Shown: positions 26,519-35,296, counted from the stretch's first letter. The stretch: 64,000 bases of DNA from Sutcliffiella horikoshii DSM 8719 (GCA_001648575.1 LQXN01000067.1:62001-126000), one strand, 5' to 3'. The notes: a model not told the origin generated them from the letters alone. Translations and numbers: made by a program.

Positions 26519-26546
26519 AAAGCTGGCCCCCGAAGGGAACCAGCAT
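26519..26546 (-). terminator. Terminator of citB
   Basis: On the - strand GCTGGTTCCC and GGGGCCAGC close a TTCG tetraloop, followed by CTTTTTC. Confidence 0.85.
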
Positions 26547-26561
26547 TTCATATAACATTAA

Positions 26562-29267
26562 TTAAGCTTTTAGCTTGTCGCGCAATACCATGCGGAGGAT
26601 ACCACCGTGACGGTAGTAGTCGATTTCCACTTCGCTATCGAAACGAACAAGTGCTTCAAATTCTTTCTTGTTGCCTTCTTCGTCTGTTGCAGTTACTTTT
26701 ACAAAGTCACGTGGTTTTACGGTTTCGTCAACATCAACTTGGAAAGTTTCCTTACCAGTCAAGCCAAGTACTTCTGCACTATCGCCTTCTTTGAACTGTA
26801 AAGGTAGTACACCCATCAGAACCAGGTTACTACGGTGAATTCTTTCGAAGCTTTCCGCAATAACAGTTTTAATTCCTAGTAGGTTTGTTCCTTTGGCAGC
26901 CCAGTCACGGGAACTTCCCATTCCGTAATCTTTACCAGCGATGACCATCAGGCCAGTACCTTCTTCTTTGTATTTCATGCAAGCATCATAGATGGACATT
27001 ACATCGCCAGTTGGCCAGTAAGTCGTCCACCCGCCTTCTGTACCTGGAGCGACCTGGTTACGGATACGGATGTTTGCAAATGTACCACGCATCATCACTT
27101 CATGGTTACCACGACGGGAACCATAAGAGTTGAACTCGCGAGGGGTTACACCGTTTGCTTGTAGGTACTTCCCTGCAGGCGTATCTTTCCCGATGGATCC
27201 AGCTGGAGAAATGTGATCTGTTGTTACAGAATCAGCAAACTTTCCAACGACACGTAAACCAGTTAGAGGTTCTACCGTGCCCGCATCAGGAGTCAAGCCT
27301 TCAAAGAACGGCGGATTCTGAATGTATGTGGAATCATTATCCCATGAGTACAATGCCTCATCAGAAGTTTGGATTTCATTCCAGCGCTTGTTGTCATCAA
27401 ATACATGCTCGTATTCTCTGCGGAATAGCTCTGGAGTTACAGTTGATTTTACAACTTCTTTCACTTCTGTCATGGAAGGCCAGATGTCTTTGAAGAATAC
27501 ATCATTACCATCTTTGTCTTTACCGATGACATCGTTTTGAAGATCAACGTCCACATTACCAGCAAGTGCATATGCCACAACGAGTGGGGGAGATGCAAGG
27601 TAGTTACCTTTTACTAGTGGATGGATACGTCCTTCGAAGTTACGGTTACCAGAAAGCACTGAAGTAACAAGCAAGTCATTTTCTGCTACTGCTTCTTCGA
27701 TTTCGTCAGCTAGTGGACCGGAGTTACCGATACATGTCGCACAGCCGTAACCTACGATATTGAAACCTAATTGATCCAAGTATGGTTGAAGACCGGAATC
27801 GTGCAGGTATCCTGTAACAACCTTGGAACCAGGTGCTAAGGACGTTTTCACAAAACTTGGTACTTCCAATCCTAATTCCACCGCTTTTTTCGCAACTAAT
27901 CCAGCAGCGATCAATACGTATGGGTTGGATGTATTCGTACAGGAAGTAATGGATGCAATTGCAATTGATCCTGTTTTCATCGTTGTTTTCTCACCGGAAG
28001 CCAAGGTTACGTCAACTTCTTTAGCAATGTCAGTAGGTGTTAAACCATAGCCTTGGTTACCTTGTGGTGCAACTAGTGCATTGCGGAATGTTTCCTGCAT
28101 CATGGATAGAGGCACAAGGTCTTGTGGACGTTTAGGTCCAGAAAGGTTCGGTTCGATTTCCCCTAGGTCGATTTCCACTACATCTGTGTAGATAGGATCA
28201 GCGTCAGGGCTGAAGAACAATCCGTTTGCTTTGGAATATGCTTCTACCAATTTGATTTGTTCTTCACTGCGACCAGTTAAGCGCATGTAATCAAGGGACT
28301 CTTCATCAACCGGGAAGAATCCACAAGTTGCTCCGTACTCAGGTGCCATGTTGGCGATTGTTGCGCGGTCAGCTAGTGGTAGTTCAGATACTCCAGGACC
28401 GAAGAATTCTACAAACTTACCAACCACACCATGTTTACGCAATACTTGCGTTACTTTTAAAGCTAAGTCAGTTGCAGTTGTTCCATTTGGCAATGCACCT
28501 GTAAGTTTAACTCCTACAACCTCAGGTACAGGGAAGTATGAAGGTTGGCCAAGCATTCCTGCTTCCGCTTCGATACCGCCTACTCCCCAACCTAGAACAC
28601 CGATGCCGTTGATCATGGTTGTATGGGAATCTGTTCCAACAAGCGTGTCAGGGAAGGCTAAGTACTCGCCATTTTCCTCTACAGCATGGACAACGTTAGC
28701 CAAGTACTCTAAGTTAACTTGGTGAACGATACCAGTTGCCGGTGGAACTGCACGGTAGTTGTCAAATGATTTTTTAGCCCAGCTTAGGAACTTGTAACGC
28801 TCAGCATTACGTTCGAACTCAAGCTTCATGTTGAAGTCTAAAGAGTCAGCCGTACCAGCTTTATCAACTTGTACAGAGTGGTCGATTACAAGATCAACCG
28901 GGATTTCAGGATTGATTTTCTGAGGATCTCCTCCAACGTCAGCCATTGCTTTACGTAGAGACGCAAGGTCAACTACCGCCGGAACTCCTGTGAAGTCTTG
29001 AAGAATTACACGGGAAGGCTTGAATGGTACATCCACGTCCTTCTGCTCGTCTGTTCCCCATTTCACTAAGTTTTCAACGTGCTCTTTTGTGATGACACGG
29101 CCGTCTACTTGGCGTAGAACGGATTCTAACAATACTTTAATGGAGTATGGTAAACGTGACACGTTACCAATGTTTGCTTTTTCAAGCGCTTGCAAAGAAT
29201 AGTAATGATACGTTTTGCCGTTCACATCAAAAGACGTGCGGGCATTAAAAACATCTTGCTTCGTCAT
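26562..29267 (-). CDS. citB: Aconitate hydratase (citrate-isocitrate isomerase)
   Basis: A 901-residue aconitase of the AcnA/IRP type. It converts citrate to isocitrate in the citric acid cycle and, when its cluster is lost, can bind RNA in B. subtilis. The three [4Fe-4S] ligands are Cys443 ([11 protein letters not shown]), Cys509 and Cys512 ([12 protein letters not shown]). The C-terminal swivel domain has the [13 protein letters not shown] loop. GGGGGT precedes the ATG by five bases. Upstream lies a probable promoter, a CcpC-type dyad and a cre-like sequence. It is divergent from sspO, as in B. subtilis. Confidence 0.97.
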   Translation of the reverse strand: MTKQDVFNARTSFDVNGKTYHYYSLQALEKANIGNVSRLPYSIKVLLESVLRQVDGRVITKEHVENLVKWGTDEQKDVDVPFKPSRVILQDFTGVPAVVDLASLRKAMADVGGDPQKINPEIPVDLVIDHSVQVDKAGTADSLDFNMKLEFERNAERYKFLSWAKKSFDNYRAVPPATGIVHQVNLEYLANVVHAVEENGEYLAFPDTLVGTDSHTTMINGIGVLGWGVGGIEAEAGMLGQPSYFPVPEVVGVKLTGALPNGTTATDLALKVTQVLRKHGVVGKFVEFFGPGVSELPLADRATIANMAPEYGATCGFFPVDEESLDYMRLTGRSEEQIKLVEAYSKANGLFFSPDADPIYTDVVEIDLGEIEPNLSGPKRPQDLVPLSMMQETFRNALVAPQGNQGYGLTPTDIAKEVDVTLASGEKTTMKTGSIAIASITSCTNTSNPYVLIAAGLVAKKAVELGLEVPSFVKTSLAPGSKVVTGYLHDSGLQPYLDQLGFNIVGYGCATCIGNSGPLADEIEEAVAENDLLVTSVLSGNRNFEGRIHPLVKGNYLASPPLVVAYALAGNVDVDLQNDVIGKDKDGNDVFFKDIWPSMTEVKEVVKSTVTPELFRREYEHVFDDNKRWNEIQTSDEALYSWDNDSTYIQNPPFFEGLTPDAGTVEPLTGLRVVGKFADSVTTDHISPAGSIGKDTPAGKYLQANGVTPREFNSYGSRRGNHEVMMRGTFANIRIRNQVAPGTEGGWTTYWPTGDVMSIYDACMKYKEEGTGLMVIAGKDYGMGSSRDWAAKGTNLLGIKTVIAESFERIHRSNLVLMGVLPLQFKEGDSAEVLGLTGKETFQVDVDETVKPRDFVKVTATDEEGNKKEFEALVRFDSEVEIDYYRHGGILRMVLRDKLKA

Positions 29268-29352
29268 ATGTATTACCCCCTGCTACTCATAGTTTAATAG
29301 GACCTCGCTATGAACAATTAATAGGCATTGAAAAACAAGCTTTCATTTGTGT

Positions 29353-29366
29353 GGAAAGCGTTTGCG
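29353..29366. promoter_or_regulatory. cre-like sequence in the citB leader
   Basis: GGAAAGCGTTTGCG fits the CcpA consensus TGWAANCGNTNWCA with three mismatches, including an intact AANCGNT core. It lies about 60 bases downstream of the proposed citB transcription start, where a CcpA roadblock could act. Confidence 0.35.
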
Positions 29367-29426
29367 AATGTTTTTCTTTGAGACAATTTCGAGTTGTTTC
29401 TCCCACCGAATAGTCCTTACAATATT

Positions 29427-29455
29427 ATCTTAATACAACATTTCTCATAAGTAAA
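29427..29455 (-). promoter_or_regulatory. Candidate sigma-A promoter of citB
   Basis: On the - strand TTTACT (29450-29455), a 17-base spacer and TAAGAT (29427-29432), predicting transcription start near 29420. The spacing to the CcpC dyad agrees with the arrangement known in B. subtilis. Confidence 0.45.
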
Positions 29456-29478
29456 TATCAATAAAGTTATCAAATCAC

Positions 29479-29493
29479 ATAAGTTACACTTAT
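29479..29493. promoter_or_regulatory. CcpC-type operator of citB
   Basis: ATAAGTTACACTTAT is an exact ATAA-N7-TTAT dyad, the sequence bound by the LysR-type regulator CcpC. Its centre is about 66 bases upstream of the proposed citB start. A further TTAT half-site lies near the -35/-10 region. Confidence 0.6.
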
Positions 29494-29562
29494 CTTTCAT
29501 AATATTCCACAAATACATGCAGTTGAAACCTCAGGAGAAACTAAAAATGGAGGTGAAGCAAA

Positions 29563-29712
29563 GTGGCAAAAAGAAAATCAAATCATATTATCGAAGGTAT
29601 GAACAGTGCCAGCGGGCAAGGAATTGGAGCAGGGTACAATGAGGAGTTATCCAATGAACCGCTGACAGAAGCTCAGAAACAGAATAATAAAAAACGCAAG
29701 AAAAATCAGTAA
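29563..29712 (+). CDS. sspO: Small acid-soluble spore protein O
   Basis: A 49-residue gene starting with GTG after GGAGGTGA. The product ([19 protein letters not shown], then [20 protein letters not shown] and NNKKRKKNQ) matches SspO/CotK of B. subtilis. It is a spore-core protein made in the forespore. It is divergent from citB as in B. subtilis, so its promoter lies in the same 290-base gap as the citB control region. No other reading of this stretch is plausible. Confidence 0.93.
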   Translation: MAKRKSNHIIEGMNSASGQGIGAGYNEELSNEPLTEAQKQNNKKRKKNQ

Positions 29713-29728
29713 CGATAACTAAATGTGA

Positions 29729-29761
29729 AATCAACTCCAGCACACCGGGGTTGATTTTTAT
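29729..29761 (+). terminator. Terminator of sspO
   Basis: The stem AAATCAACTCC / GGGGTTGATTT with an eight-base loop is followed by TTTATAAA. Confidence 0.75.
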
Positions 29762-29764
29762 AAA

Positions 29765-29992
29765 CTTAACTTAAGTAAAACCGGGTAGAACCGGGTAGAA
29801 CCGCCCGGTCCTTTAAAATTACATGGTTAGTGATGCACCGCTGTTCCTTTCCGCAAATGGCTTGCTTTCCGCGGGGCGACCTTGAGCCTCCTCGCTACGC
29901 TGCGGGGTCTCAAGATTGTCGCTACTCCCCCGCTGGAGTCTTCACCATTTGCTCCAATCCACACCCAGGATACTGAAATCAGGTAAGTTAAG
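29765..29992. repeat. GC-rich structured repeat, copy A
   Basis: About 110 bases of unusually GC-rich, self-complementary sequence (29850-29965; core GCCTCCTCG...CTGCGGGGTCT, outer stem CTTGAG/CTCAAG) with no gene. It shares its core with copy B at 47399-47545. It is flanked by a 9-bp inverted pair CTTAACTTA (29765-29773) and TAAGTTAAG (29984-29992). Just inside the left flank are two tandem ACCGGGTAGA units followed by ACCGCCCGGT. Confidence 0.7.
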
Positions 29993-30166
29993 GCAAATTT
30001 CAATATCTTTAAGTAGTAAGGTTTTACATTCTTCTTTAGATGAATGGAACAACCCTGGTATAGAGGAGTGGAAAGGTCAACAGATTTTTATACTTTCTTA
30101 TCTTATAAAAAAGCCAATCCTAAACCGCAACTGCCGGTTCAGGATTGGCCAAAGCATTTCAACCCT

Positions 30167-30433
30167 TTATTCCAACGTATTCCCTTCGCCTTGCTGCATC
30201 AGCCTTTGAAGATCCGACTGAAATTGCATGAGTTGAGGACGCTGCGTTTCTGAAGCAACTTCAAGTGCATTGTTGATTTGTTCCATCGCTTCATTTACTT
30301 CATTTTCAAGACGTTTAAAATCATGTCCGTAGTTCGGGTCATTTTTCACGATCGCTTCGTACACATCTCTTGCTTGTTCAGTTCCTTGTTGTGCAGCCTG
30401 AAAAGCCTGTTGTTTATCTTTATGATATGGCAT
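30167..30433 (-). CDS. Small glutamine-rich helical protein (possible DUF2524/YtzC type)
   Basis: An 88-residue soluble protein predicted to form long helices (AFQAAQQGTEQARDVYEAI, LENEVNEAMEQINNALE, QLMQFQSDLQRLMQQ). The C-terminal half resembles the DUF2524 family (YtzC-like) of Bacillus; the match is from memory and tentative. Between two spore genes it may also be spore-associated. The ATG at 30433 follows AAAGGAG; an upstream in-frame start at 30493 has no such site. Confidence 0.65.
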   Translation of the reverse strand: MPYHKDKQQAFQAAQQGTEQARDVYEAIVKNDPNYGHDFKRLENEVNEAMEQINNALEVASETQRPQLMQFQSDLQRLMQQGEGNTLE

Positions 30434-30567
30434 ATCTATTCGCTCCTTTAAATTAAAGTAAATAATAGCTCTACCTATACTGCCCTTATTCAAGAAAAAT
30501 ATACCTTTGGATGACTAGCATAAACCTCGCTTATTTTCAAAAACTATAGGTAAGGAGGAGATACATT

Positions 30568-30711
30568 ATGAACAAAAACAGCCATAAGGATATGGTCAGA
30601 AACCAACCAAAAGATAATCAATCAGGGCAACCGGCTCCTTTAAGCGGATCTCATAAAGTAAAAAATCGTCAGCACACCAGACAAAAACATAATTCTAGTC
30701 ACGATATGTAA
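30568..30711 (+). CDS. sspP: Small acid-soluble spore protein P
   Basis: A 47-residue gene with AAGGAGGAG before the ATG. The product begins [20 protein letters not shown], contains [20 protein letters not shown] and ends NSSHDM, matching SspP/CotL of B. subtilis. It is a minor spore-core protein produced in the forespore. In B. subtilis it adjoins sspO; here the repeat element and the 88-residue gene lie between. Confidence 0.93.
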   Translation: MNKNSHKDMVRNQPKDNQSGQPAPLSGSHKVKNRQHTRQKHNSSHDM

Positions 30712-30739
30712 GCTCCACAAAGCTTCTATAGGCTTAATT

Positions 30740-30818
30740 AACCCCCTTGTGTGAGATGGTCCAACAATGTCCAGTAGAACATGTTGTTTCCGCAAAGTTA
30801 CAACCACACAAGGGGGTT
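30740..30818. repeat. 79-bp element with perfect 14-bp terminal inverted repeats
   Basis: AACCCCCTTGTGTG (30740-30753) and CACACAAGGGGGTT (30805-30818) are exact inverted copies. The interior holds a second inverted pair AACAATGT / ACATGTTGTT. Neither side has a T-run, so it is not an ordinary terminator. It lies just after sspP. Confidence 0.6.
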
Positions 30819-30867
30819 CCCATTTATTTCACACCAGACTGAACTTTTCTTGAAAAAATTAAATCAG

Positions 30868-31095
30868 TCAGTCTATCCCCTCTCCTATTTCATCGTTTAT
30901 CTCGACATACTTCTTTCCGCACACATTGACTACACTTATTTTTGTAGAGGTCTTAATGCATTGTCCAAGATTTCCTGAACCCGAACCCGTTACACCGGTT
31001 TCTTCAGCTATCGGACAAGCTTTAAAAATATTCCCAAAGTTTACAACTCCACCATTGACATTCTTGATCACGACATTATTAATAAAACAAGCCAT
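30868..31095 (-). CDS. GerPF/GerPA-like spore germination protein
   Basis: A 75-residue protein whose first half (VVIKNVNGGVVNFGN, then a SGSGNLGQ motif) fits the GerPA/GerPF family, small proteins that let germinants pass the spore coat in Bacillus. It differs in having four cysteines and a charged C-terminus (INDEIGEGID). AGAGGTGG precedes the ATG at 31095; a longer frame reaching 31269 overlaps the upstream gene and is rejected. Confidence 0.75.
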   Translation of the reverse strand: MACFINNVVIKNVNGGVVNFGNIFKACPIAEETGVTGSGSGNLGQCIKTSTKISVVNVCGKKYVEINDEIGEGID

Positions 31096-31162
31096 CTCCG
31101 CCACCTCTTTTTGATAGCGTATGATAGCCTGTTTATGCTTGTATAGGTGGACGTCCAGAAGC

Positions 31163-31657
31163 TTATTCTTTTTTATAGTGTTGTTTAAGGTATTGTTGCC
31201 AATCTTCTTCTGTCCAACCCTTTTGCTTGTGCTGTTGCAAAAACCCTTTCTTCCACTGCCTTTTAACATTTGCTACTTCATTAGCCTGAATGCTGCTCTG
31301 ATTCAGTGCCTTTGCACGAATATCATCCCAGTCCGGTTTACGGTCTGCTGGGGGCTGAGATAGGAATGGTTCAAATATCAACTTTAAGGTTATCAAAAGT
31401 AAGATGAAGCAAAGTAAAAATTTCACGAAAGTATGTACCGGCAAGAATAATATAAAAAGCAAACCAAACATTAGTAACAACCAAAGCTTTCCACCTAGCT
31501 TTTTTATTATTTTCCTTCTGATCTGGCTGCTGTTTTGTATTTGCGCATGATATTTTTCCTCCATCTCACAATCCACACAATACAATTCGATTTGTTGAGT
31601 TGATCTGTGATAGCGTTCCACTAACACTTTTTTATGTTTTGTACAATATAAATCCAA
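31163..31657 (-). CDS. Zinc-ribbon membrane protein of unknown function
   Basis: A 164-residue protein with an N-terminal zinc-binding motif (YCTKH near residue 5 and YCVDC near residue 27, B-box-like spacing), two adjacent membrane helices (about residues 58-93), and a charged cytoplasmic C-terminus rich in Gln, Lys and Trp (WKKGFLQQHKQKGWTEEDW). I do not recognise the family. The start is TTG with GGAGGT six bases upstream. It lies 67 bases before the GerPF-like gene, perhaps in one transcript. Confidence 0.65.
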   Translation of the reverse strand: MDLYCTKHKKVLVERYHRSTQQIELYCVDCEMEEKYHAQIQNSSQIRRKIIKKLGGKLWLLLMFGLLFILFLPVHTFVKFLLCFILLLITLKLIFEPFLSQPPADRKPDWDDIRAKALNQSSIQANEVANVKRQWKKGFLQQHKQKGWTEEDWQQYLKQHYKKE

Positions 31658-31771
31658 AGCGGACCTCCAATACCCTGTCTTTATCTATGATTATACCAAG
31701 CATTTCACCAAACTTGAAATGCCATGGAGAATATCTATATAAATGCCCTTTTCTAAATTAAATACCAAATA

Positions 31772-31806
31772 AAAGAAGCGCCACCATAGTAGGCACGCTT
31801 CTCCCT
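31772..31806 (-). terminator. Terminator of the 49-aa gene
   Basis: On the - strand GAAGCGTGCC pairs with TGGCGCTTC around TACTATGG, followed by TTTTATTT. Confidence 0.65.
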
Positions 31807-31857
31807 TCTTGCCACTACACTATGTAGGACTGCAAGATATAAGGCTTATAATAAACA

Positions 31858-32007
31858 TCAAAAATTAAGTTTTACCGGGTTTACCAGGGCGGGTAAAAAT
31901 TCTGTCGGGTCTGTAACGTTTACTTCAACCACTTTGAAATCAGTTGAGTAGGATTCTAGTTTGTATTCTACAAATTCATTTCCGTCCTTCATTTTTAGTT
32001 CACTCAT
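31858..32007 (-). CDS. Hypothetical 49-residue protein
   Basis: An open frame of 49 codons beginning MSELKMKDGNEFVEYKLESY, continuing STDFKVVEVNVTDPTEFLPA and ending LVNPVKLNF. AAAGGAAG lies about nine bases before the ATG, and a terminator follows 50 bases after the stop. The amphipathic beta-strand-like composition is protein-like, but I do not recognise it. Confidence 0.45.
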   Translation of the reverse strand: MSELKMKDGNEFVEYKLESYSTDFKVVEVNVTDPTEFLPALVNPVKLNF

Positions 32008-32234
32008 CAATCAATCTTCCTTTCCAAATTTTTATCACACAATAGAAAGTATATGCATGTTGTAAAAAAATGTGACAGAGAAATGTTAAATTAGTATTTT
32101 GCCACCGGGGATATAGGGGGAGTGATGAATTATAAAATTAAATTTCTGGGGTTCCAAACAAAATGGTTTGTCTCTATACATTGCTTTCATATGCTATATT
32201 GAAACTAAAATGAATGAAGGGGGAATTGAGGGGG

Positions 32235-32405
32235 ATGGAGACATTCGGGAGAGGTTGTTTGTATATAATTTTGGGAATAGGAGTCCTTCTACTGTTGGCA
32301 ATTGTCACCCAAAGCCATATTAATATCCCAATTTTCATAGCAATTCCATTGGTGATTCTGGCTTTTTTTATAGCAAAAAAGAAAACGGACGAGAAAAACA
32401 GATAA
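32235..32405 (+). CDS. Small membrane protein (56 aa)
   Basis: A 56-residue protein with two membrane helices (about residues 8-26 and 31-47) and a basic tail AKKKTDEKNR. Starts at 32214, 32226 or 32235 are possible; I prefer the ATG at 32235, which has GAAGGGGG upstream. Function unknown. Confidence 0.5.
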   Translation: METFGRGCLYIILGIGVLLLLAIVTQSHINIPIFIAIPLVILAFFIAKKKTDEKNR

Positions 32406-32440
32406 CCAAGCATGAATCCACTCTTCATGCTTGGTTTACT
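32404..32440. terminator. Bidirectional terminator
   Basis: AACCAAGCATGAA (32404-32416) and TTCATGCTTGGTT (32424-32436) form a perfect 13-bp stem between convergent genes. Confidence 0.85.
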
Positions 32441-32446
32441 TTATGA

Positions 32447-33151
32447 CTATTTTATTTCTTCCACCTTAATATTTTCACTATTCGAGATTACATTCAAATC
32501 TTTTGGAACCTTAATATAAATGATCGGACTTCTGCTGGCATTGCTAGACCCTTGATCTTGCAAGTCTTGCCCACTAAATTGTGAAAATGGAAACTCTGGG
32601 GTCATATATGCAAAATTCATCTCAAAAAAAGGAGGATTATCCACTTCTATGATGTTATTGGAATAGTGTATCAATGGAAGAGGCAGTTCATCTGAAAAAT
32701 CAAGCTCGTTAATTTCAAACAATCCGTTATAAATTTGAACCTCTATTTCCTCCTCTAATTCCTCAGTTTTAGTAAATAAAATGTTAAAATCTGCATATCC
32801 TCCTTTACTTTTTATGATTAGTTCCTTTTCTTCTATAGGAAAAACTTCCATACTTGCAAGGTATTGTTCTTCTATATCTTCTTTATTCATGAGACGTTCA
32901 TAGAGGATGAATCCATTTTGATTATCTAATTTACTTTTTACCTCCATGAATTTCTCCTCTGGAATCATAAAGTATACAACCATTGACACAAGCAAAACAA
33001 TTCCGTATCCTCCCAAGATTAATAAATTTTTCTTAATCGACGACGAGAATTTACTTCTTTTCGCTCCTTTAGAGAAGAAAATATATATCGTTACAATAAT
33101 GGAAATAAAAACTAAAAGGGTTAATAGATTAACGATACTAACACTGCTCAT
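32447..33151 (-). CDS. Membrane protein of an ABC transporter operon
   Basis: A 234-residue protein with two N-terminal helices (about residues 7-27 and 42-62) and an outside domain of about 165 residues rich in Glu, Asp and Asn. No family recognised. Its ATG overlaps the stop of the permease gene by four bases, so it is the last member of the GntR-ATPase-permease operon and probably part of the same complex or sensor. Confidence 0.65.
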   Translation of the reverse strand: MSSVSIVNLLTLLVFISIIVTIYIFFSKGAKRSKFSSSIKKNLLILGGYGIVLLVSMVVYFMIPEEKFMEVKSKLDNQNGFILYERLMNKEDIEEQYLASMEVFPIEEKELIIKSKGGYADFNILFTKTEELEEEIEVQIYNGLFEINELDFSDELPLPLIHYSNNIIEVDNPPFFEMNFAYMTPEFPFSQFSGQDLQDQGSSNASRSPIIYIKVPKDLNVISNSENIKVEEIK

Positions 33152-33903
33152 TGTCTGACCTCCATTCGGTTGAAGATGAGAACAGAGCTGCCAAGCAGAA
33201 TAGCCACAGTTAATGCTGTTTTGAGAACAAATGTTAGCAGCGAAGATTCAAAGTAGAAGAATTCAACCACTGTAGCGAGACCACTGACCTCACTGATCAT
33301 CCCTCCCAAAAAGGTGTAGGCTACAAACACAACCGGGACCAAAATCTTGAATAATGATGACAGTCTTAACAATGTTCCAACAAAATAGCCTGCTGCCCCG
33401 CAAACAAAAATATAGCAAAATGCTGTCAATATTCCAACAAACACATAGCTTGCCATATTCATCGAAATGGGAGAGTAATAGAACATATCAATTTTTTGCA
33501 GGGGTATCAAAATTATTTTTATCAAGTATCCTGATAGGAGAGCTGTTGCAGTTCCTATAGCGCTGACCAAAATAATAAAGAGAAAATTGGATAAATCACT
33601 GCTTAATCTATTGCTCACAAAGGAAAAATCCTCATCTCTGTATGCTTTTGAAGTAATGATGATCGATACGATGAACACCCATAGCATAGTGAAAACAAAA
33701 ACTAGATTTCCAGAATAGTAATGAAGATTGTAACTTATAAAATCAGACCCTCCACTTGACATGCCTACACCGTTCAAGGAAAACATCATTGCGATGAGTT
33801 GAAGGATAATCAAAGAAATAAAAACCCCGGAATAGGCACTAATTTTATGAATAAATTGATTTCTCACTACTTGTTCAAGTGCTACCTTATTTAAAGACAT
33901 CAT
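33148..33903 (-). CDS. ABC transporter permease (ABC-2 type, six helices)
   Basis: A 251-residue integral membrane protein with about six helices and no large outside loop. It is the probable partner of the adjacent ATPase. The ATG at 33903 has GGGGGG four to six bases upstream inside the ATPase gene; the earlier in-frame start at 33924 precedes that site. The transported compound is unknown; YtrA-type operons often handle cell-wall-active compounds. Confidence 0.75.
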   Translation of the reverse strand: MMSLNKVALEQVVRNQFIHKISAYSGVFISLIILQLIAMMFSLNGVGMSSGGSDFISYNLHYYSGNLVFVFTMLWVFIVSIIITSKAYRDEDFSFVSNRLSSDLSNFLFIILVSAIGTATALLSGYLIKIILIPLQKIDMFYYSPISMNMASYVFVGILTAFCYIFVCGAAGYFVGTLLRLSSLFKILVPVVFVAYTFLGGMISEVSGLATVVEFFYFESSLLTFVLKTALTVAILLGSSVLIFNRMEVRQ

Positions 33904-34783
33904 CAATCCCCCCTTGTGATTCACCTGTTAGATAGATGCATACGTCGTTGGATGAAACAGGCGAAAGTTCAAATCCAAATTTCCCAGCATCCAGTTTAAT
34001 TTTTTCTGAATAAATGTTTTTTATCACAACATAGGTCATAGAGGTACCTACTCCCTTTTTATAAAGGACCTCTTTATCATCCAACCACTCTGTAAGTACA
34101 TTTGTGCTTCCAGTTACGCCGATTGCGTATTCTTTCAAATGAGATACGGAAATGTGTAATAATTTTTGCCCATGTTTCAGAAGAAGGATATCCTCGAGAA
34201 GATCCTCCATTTCTTCAAGGTGATGACTAGAAATGATGATGCTTCTTGGATTGGATATATACTCTTTAAGCAAGGCTCTGTAAAAGTCTTTTCTAACGGA
34301 AGCATCCATCCCGGTAGTAGGTTCATCAAACATTGTAAGGGCGCACCTTGAGGACAAACCAACAATCATGTTGAAGGTGCTTTTCATTCCTTTTGACAGT
34401 TCACTATGCCGTTGATTATTTTGAAAAGAAAAGTAATCAAATAACCTTTTCGCCAGTCCTTCATCCCAATTAGGGTAAAACCTTGATGCTGCCTTTAAAA
34501 CCTCTCCCAGGTCTAAAGCTATTGGATATGCCATCTGATCATCCACAAGAATACTATTTGCCGAAGTAAACAAGCTATTATATGGCTGTTCATTAAATAC
34601 TTTCATCTCACCGGATGTCTGTTTCTGAAATCCGGCCATTATGCTAAGAAGGGTTGTTTTTCCTGCACCGTTCCTGCCGATCAACCCGGTTATTTTATTC
34701 TCACTGATTTGGAAACTCAGGTCATGCAGTGCCGTTGAGCGACCGTATTCCTTCATCAAACCTTGACATTCCACTACTTTCAT
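33887..34783 (-). CDS. ABC transporter ATP-binding protein
   Basis: A 298-residue ATPase. Walker A is GRNGAGKTT (residues 36-44), Walker B is ALTMFDEPTTGMD, and the switch His is in ISSHHLEEME. The signature loop reads LSKGMKS rather than LSGGQ. That form is frequent in the YtrB/EcsA-like group regulated by GntR proteins. A C-terminal domain of about 80 residues follows. It starts three bases after the GntR gene. Confidence 0.87.
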   Translation of the reverse strand: MKVVECQGLMKEYGRSTALHDLSFQISENKITGLIGRNGAGKTTLLSIMAGFQKQTSGEMKVFNEQPYNSLFTSANSILVDDQMAYPIALDLGEVLKAASRFYPNWDEGLAKRLFDYFSFQNNQRHSELSKGMKSTFNMIVGLSSRCALTMFDEPTTGMDASVRKDFYRALLKEYISNPRSIIISSHHLEEMEDLLEDILLLKHGQKLLHISVSHLKEYAIGVTGSTNVLTEWLDDKEVLYKKGVGTSMTYVVIKNIYSEKIKLDAGKFGFELSPVSSNDVCIYLTGESQGGIDDVFK

Positions 34784-34785
34784 TG

Positions 34786-35169
34786 TTACTCCCCCTTGCT
34801 TCGTTTACTTTCCTTTTTCACCATTTCAAGTAGTTCTTCAACCCCCACATCTAGTTGCTCAGCCTCTGACACCAAATCAGAAACTAGTTTTTTTAATGTA
34901 TGTTCTCGCCTTTTGGTAAGGATGATAGCCTTTGCTGCTTCTGTTACAAACATGCCAAGCCCCCTCTTTTTATATAAGACTTCATCCTCCACCAATAATG
35001 TTAGACCCTTTGCAGCAGTTGCTGGGTTAATATTAAAGATTTCGGCTAATTGGTATTGGGAATACACTTTTTGTTCCTGTATGAAATTATCATTCAGAAT
35101 TTCCGTCTCCAGCCATTCGGCAATTTGTATATAAATCGGTTTTGTACCATCCGTGTTCAGAATCAACAT
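34786..35169 (-). CDS. GntR-family (YtrA-type) transcriptional repressor
   Basis: A 127-residue regulator with an N-terminal winged helix (PIYIQIAEWLETEIL, YSQYQLAEIFNINPATAAK, DEVLYKKRGLGMFV) and only a short C-terminal helical dimerisation region, as in the YtrA subfamily. It probably represses its own operon until a cell-envelope compound is sensed. The ATG at 35169 follows CGGAGGTG. A sigma-A promoter and a dyad operator lie directly upstream. Confidence 0.88.
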   Translation of the reverse strand: MLILNTDGTKPIYIQIAEWLETEILNDNFIQEQKVYSQYQLAEIFNINPATAAKGLTLLVEDEVLYKKRGLGMFVTEAAKAIILTKRREHTLKKLVSDLVSEAEQLDVGVEELLEMVKKESKRSKGE

Positions 35170-35192
35170 TTCACCTCCGTTCAACCGTAGTG

Positions 35193-35208
35193 CATTAGTG
35201 TTGTAATG
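35193..35208. promoter_or_regulatory. Probable operator of the GntR-type regulator
   Basis: The dyad CATTA-N6-TAATG, with partly matching flanks, lies immediately downstream of the -10 element and covers the predicted transcription start. It is suited to autorepression. Confidence 0.45.
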
Positions 35209-35209
35209 T

Positions 35210-35238
35210 AGTATATTATAATTTCCAATATAAAGCAA
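35210..35238 (-). promoter_or_regulatory. Sigma-A promoter of the GntR-ABC operon
   Basis: On the - strand TTGCTT (35233-35238), a 17-base spacer and TATACT (35210-35215). Confidence 0.6.
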
Positions 35239-35263
35239 CGGTAATTCAGGAAATTTTTCACAA

Positions 35264-35296
35264 AAAAAAAACGACACCAACTAGTGGCATCGCATT
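35264..35296 (-). terminator. Terminator of the GyrI-like gene pair
   Basis: On the - strand CGATGCCAC and TGGTGTCG pair around TAGT and are followed by nine T residues. Confidence 0.8.

Noticed and set aside
29916-30253. Open frames on the + strand between repeat copy A and sspP
   Set aside because: They overlap the antisense of the 88-residue gene and the repeat; no ribosome binding sites.
32125-32202. 25-codon frame with a good AGGGGGAG site
   Set aside because: Very short, no recognisable features and no terminator; could be a leader peptide, but evidence is too thin to list as a gene.
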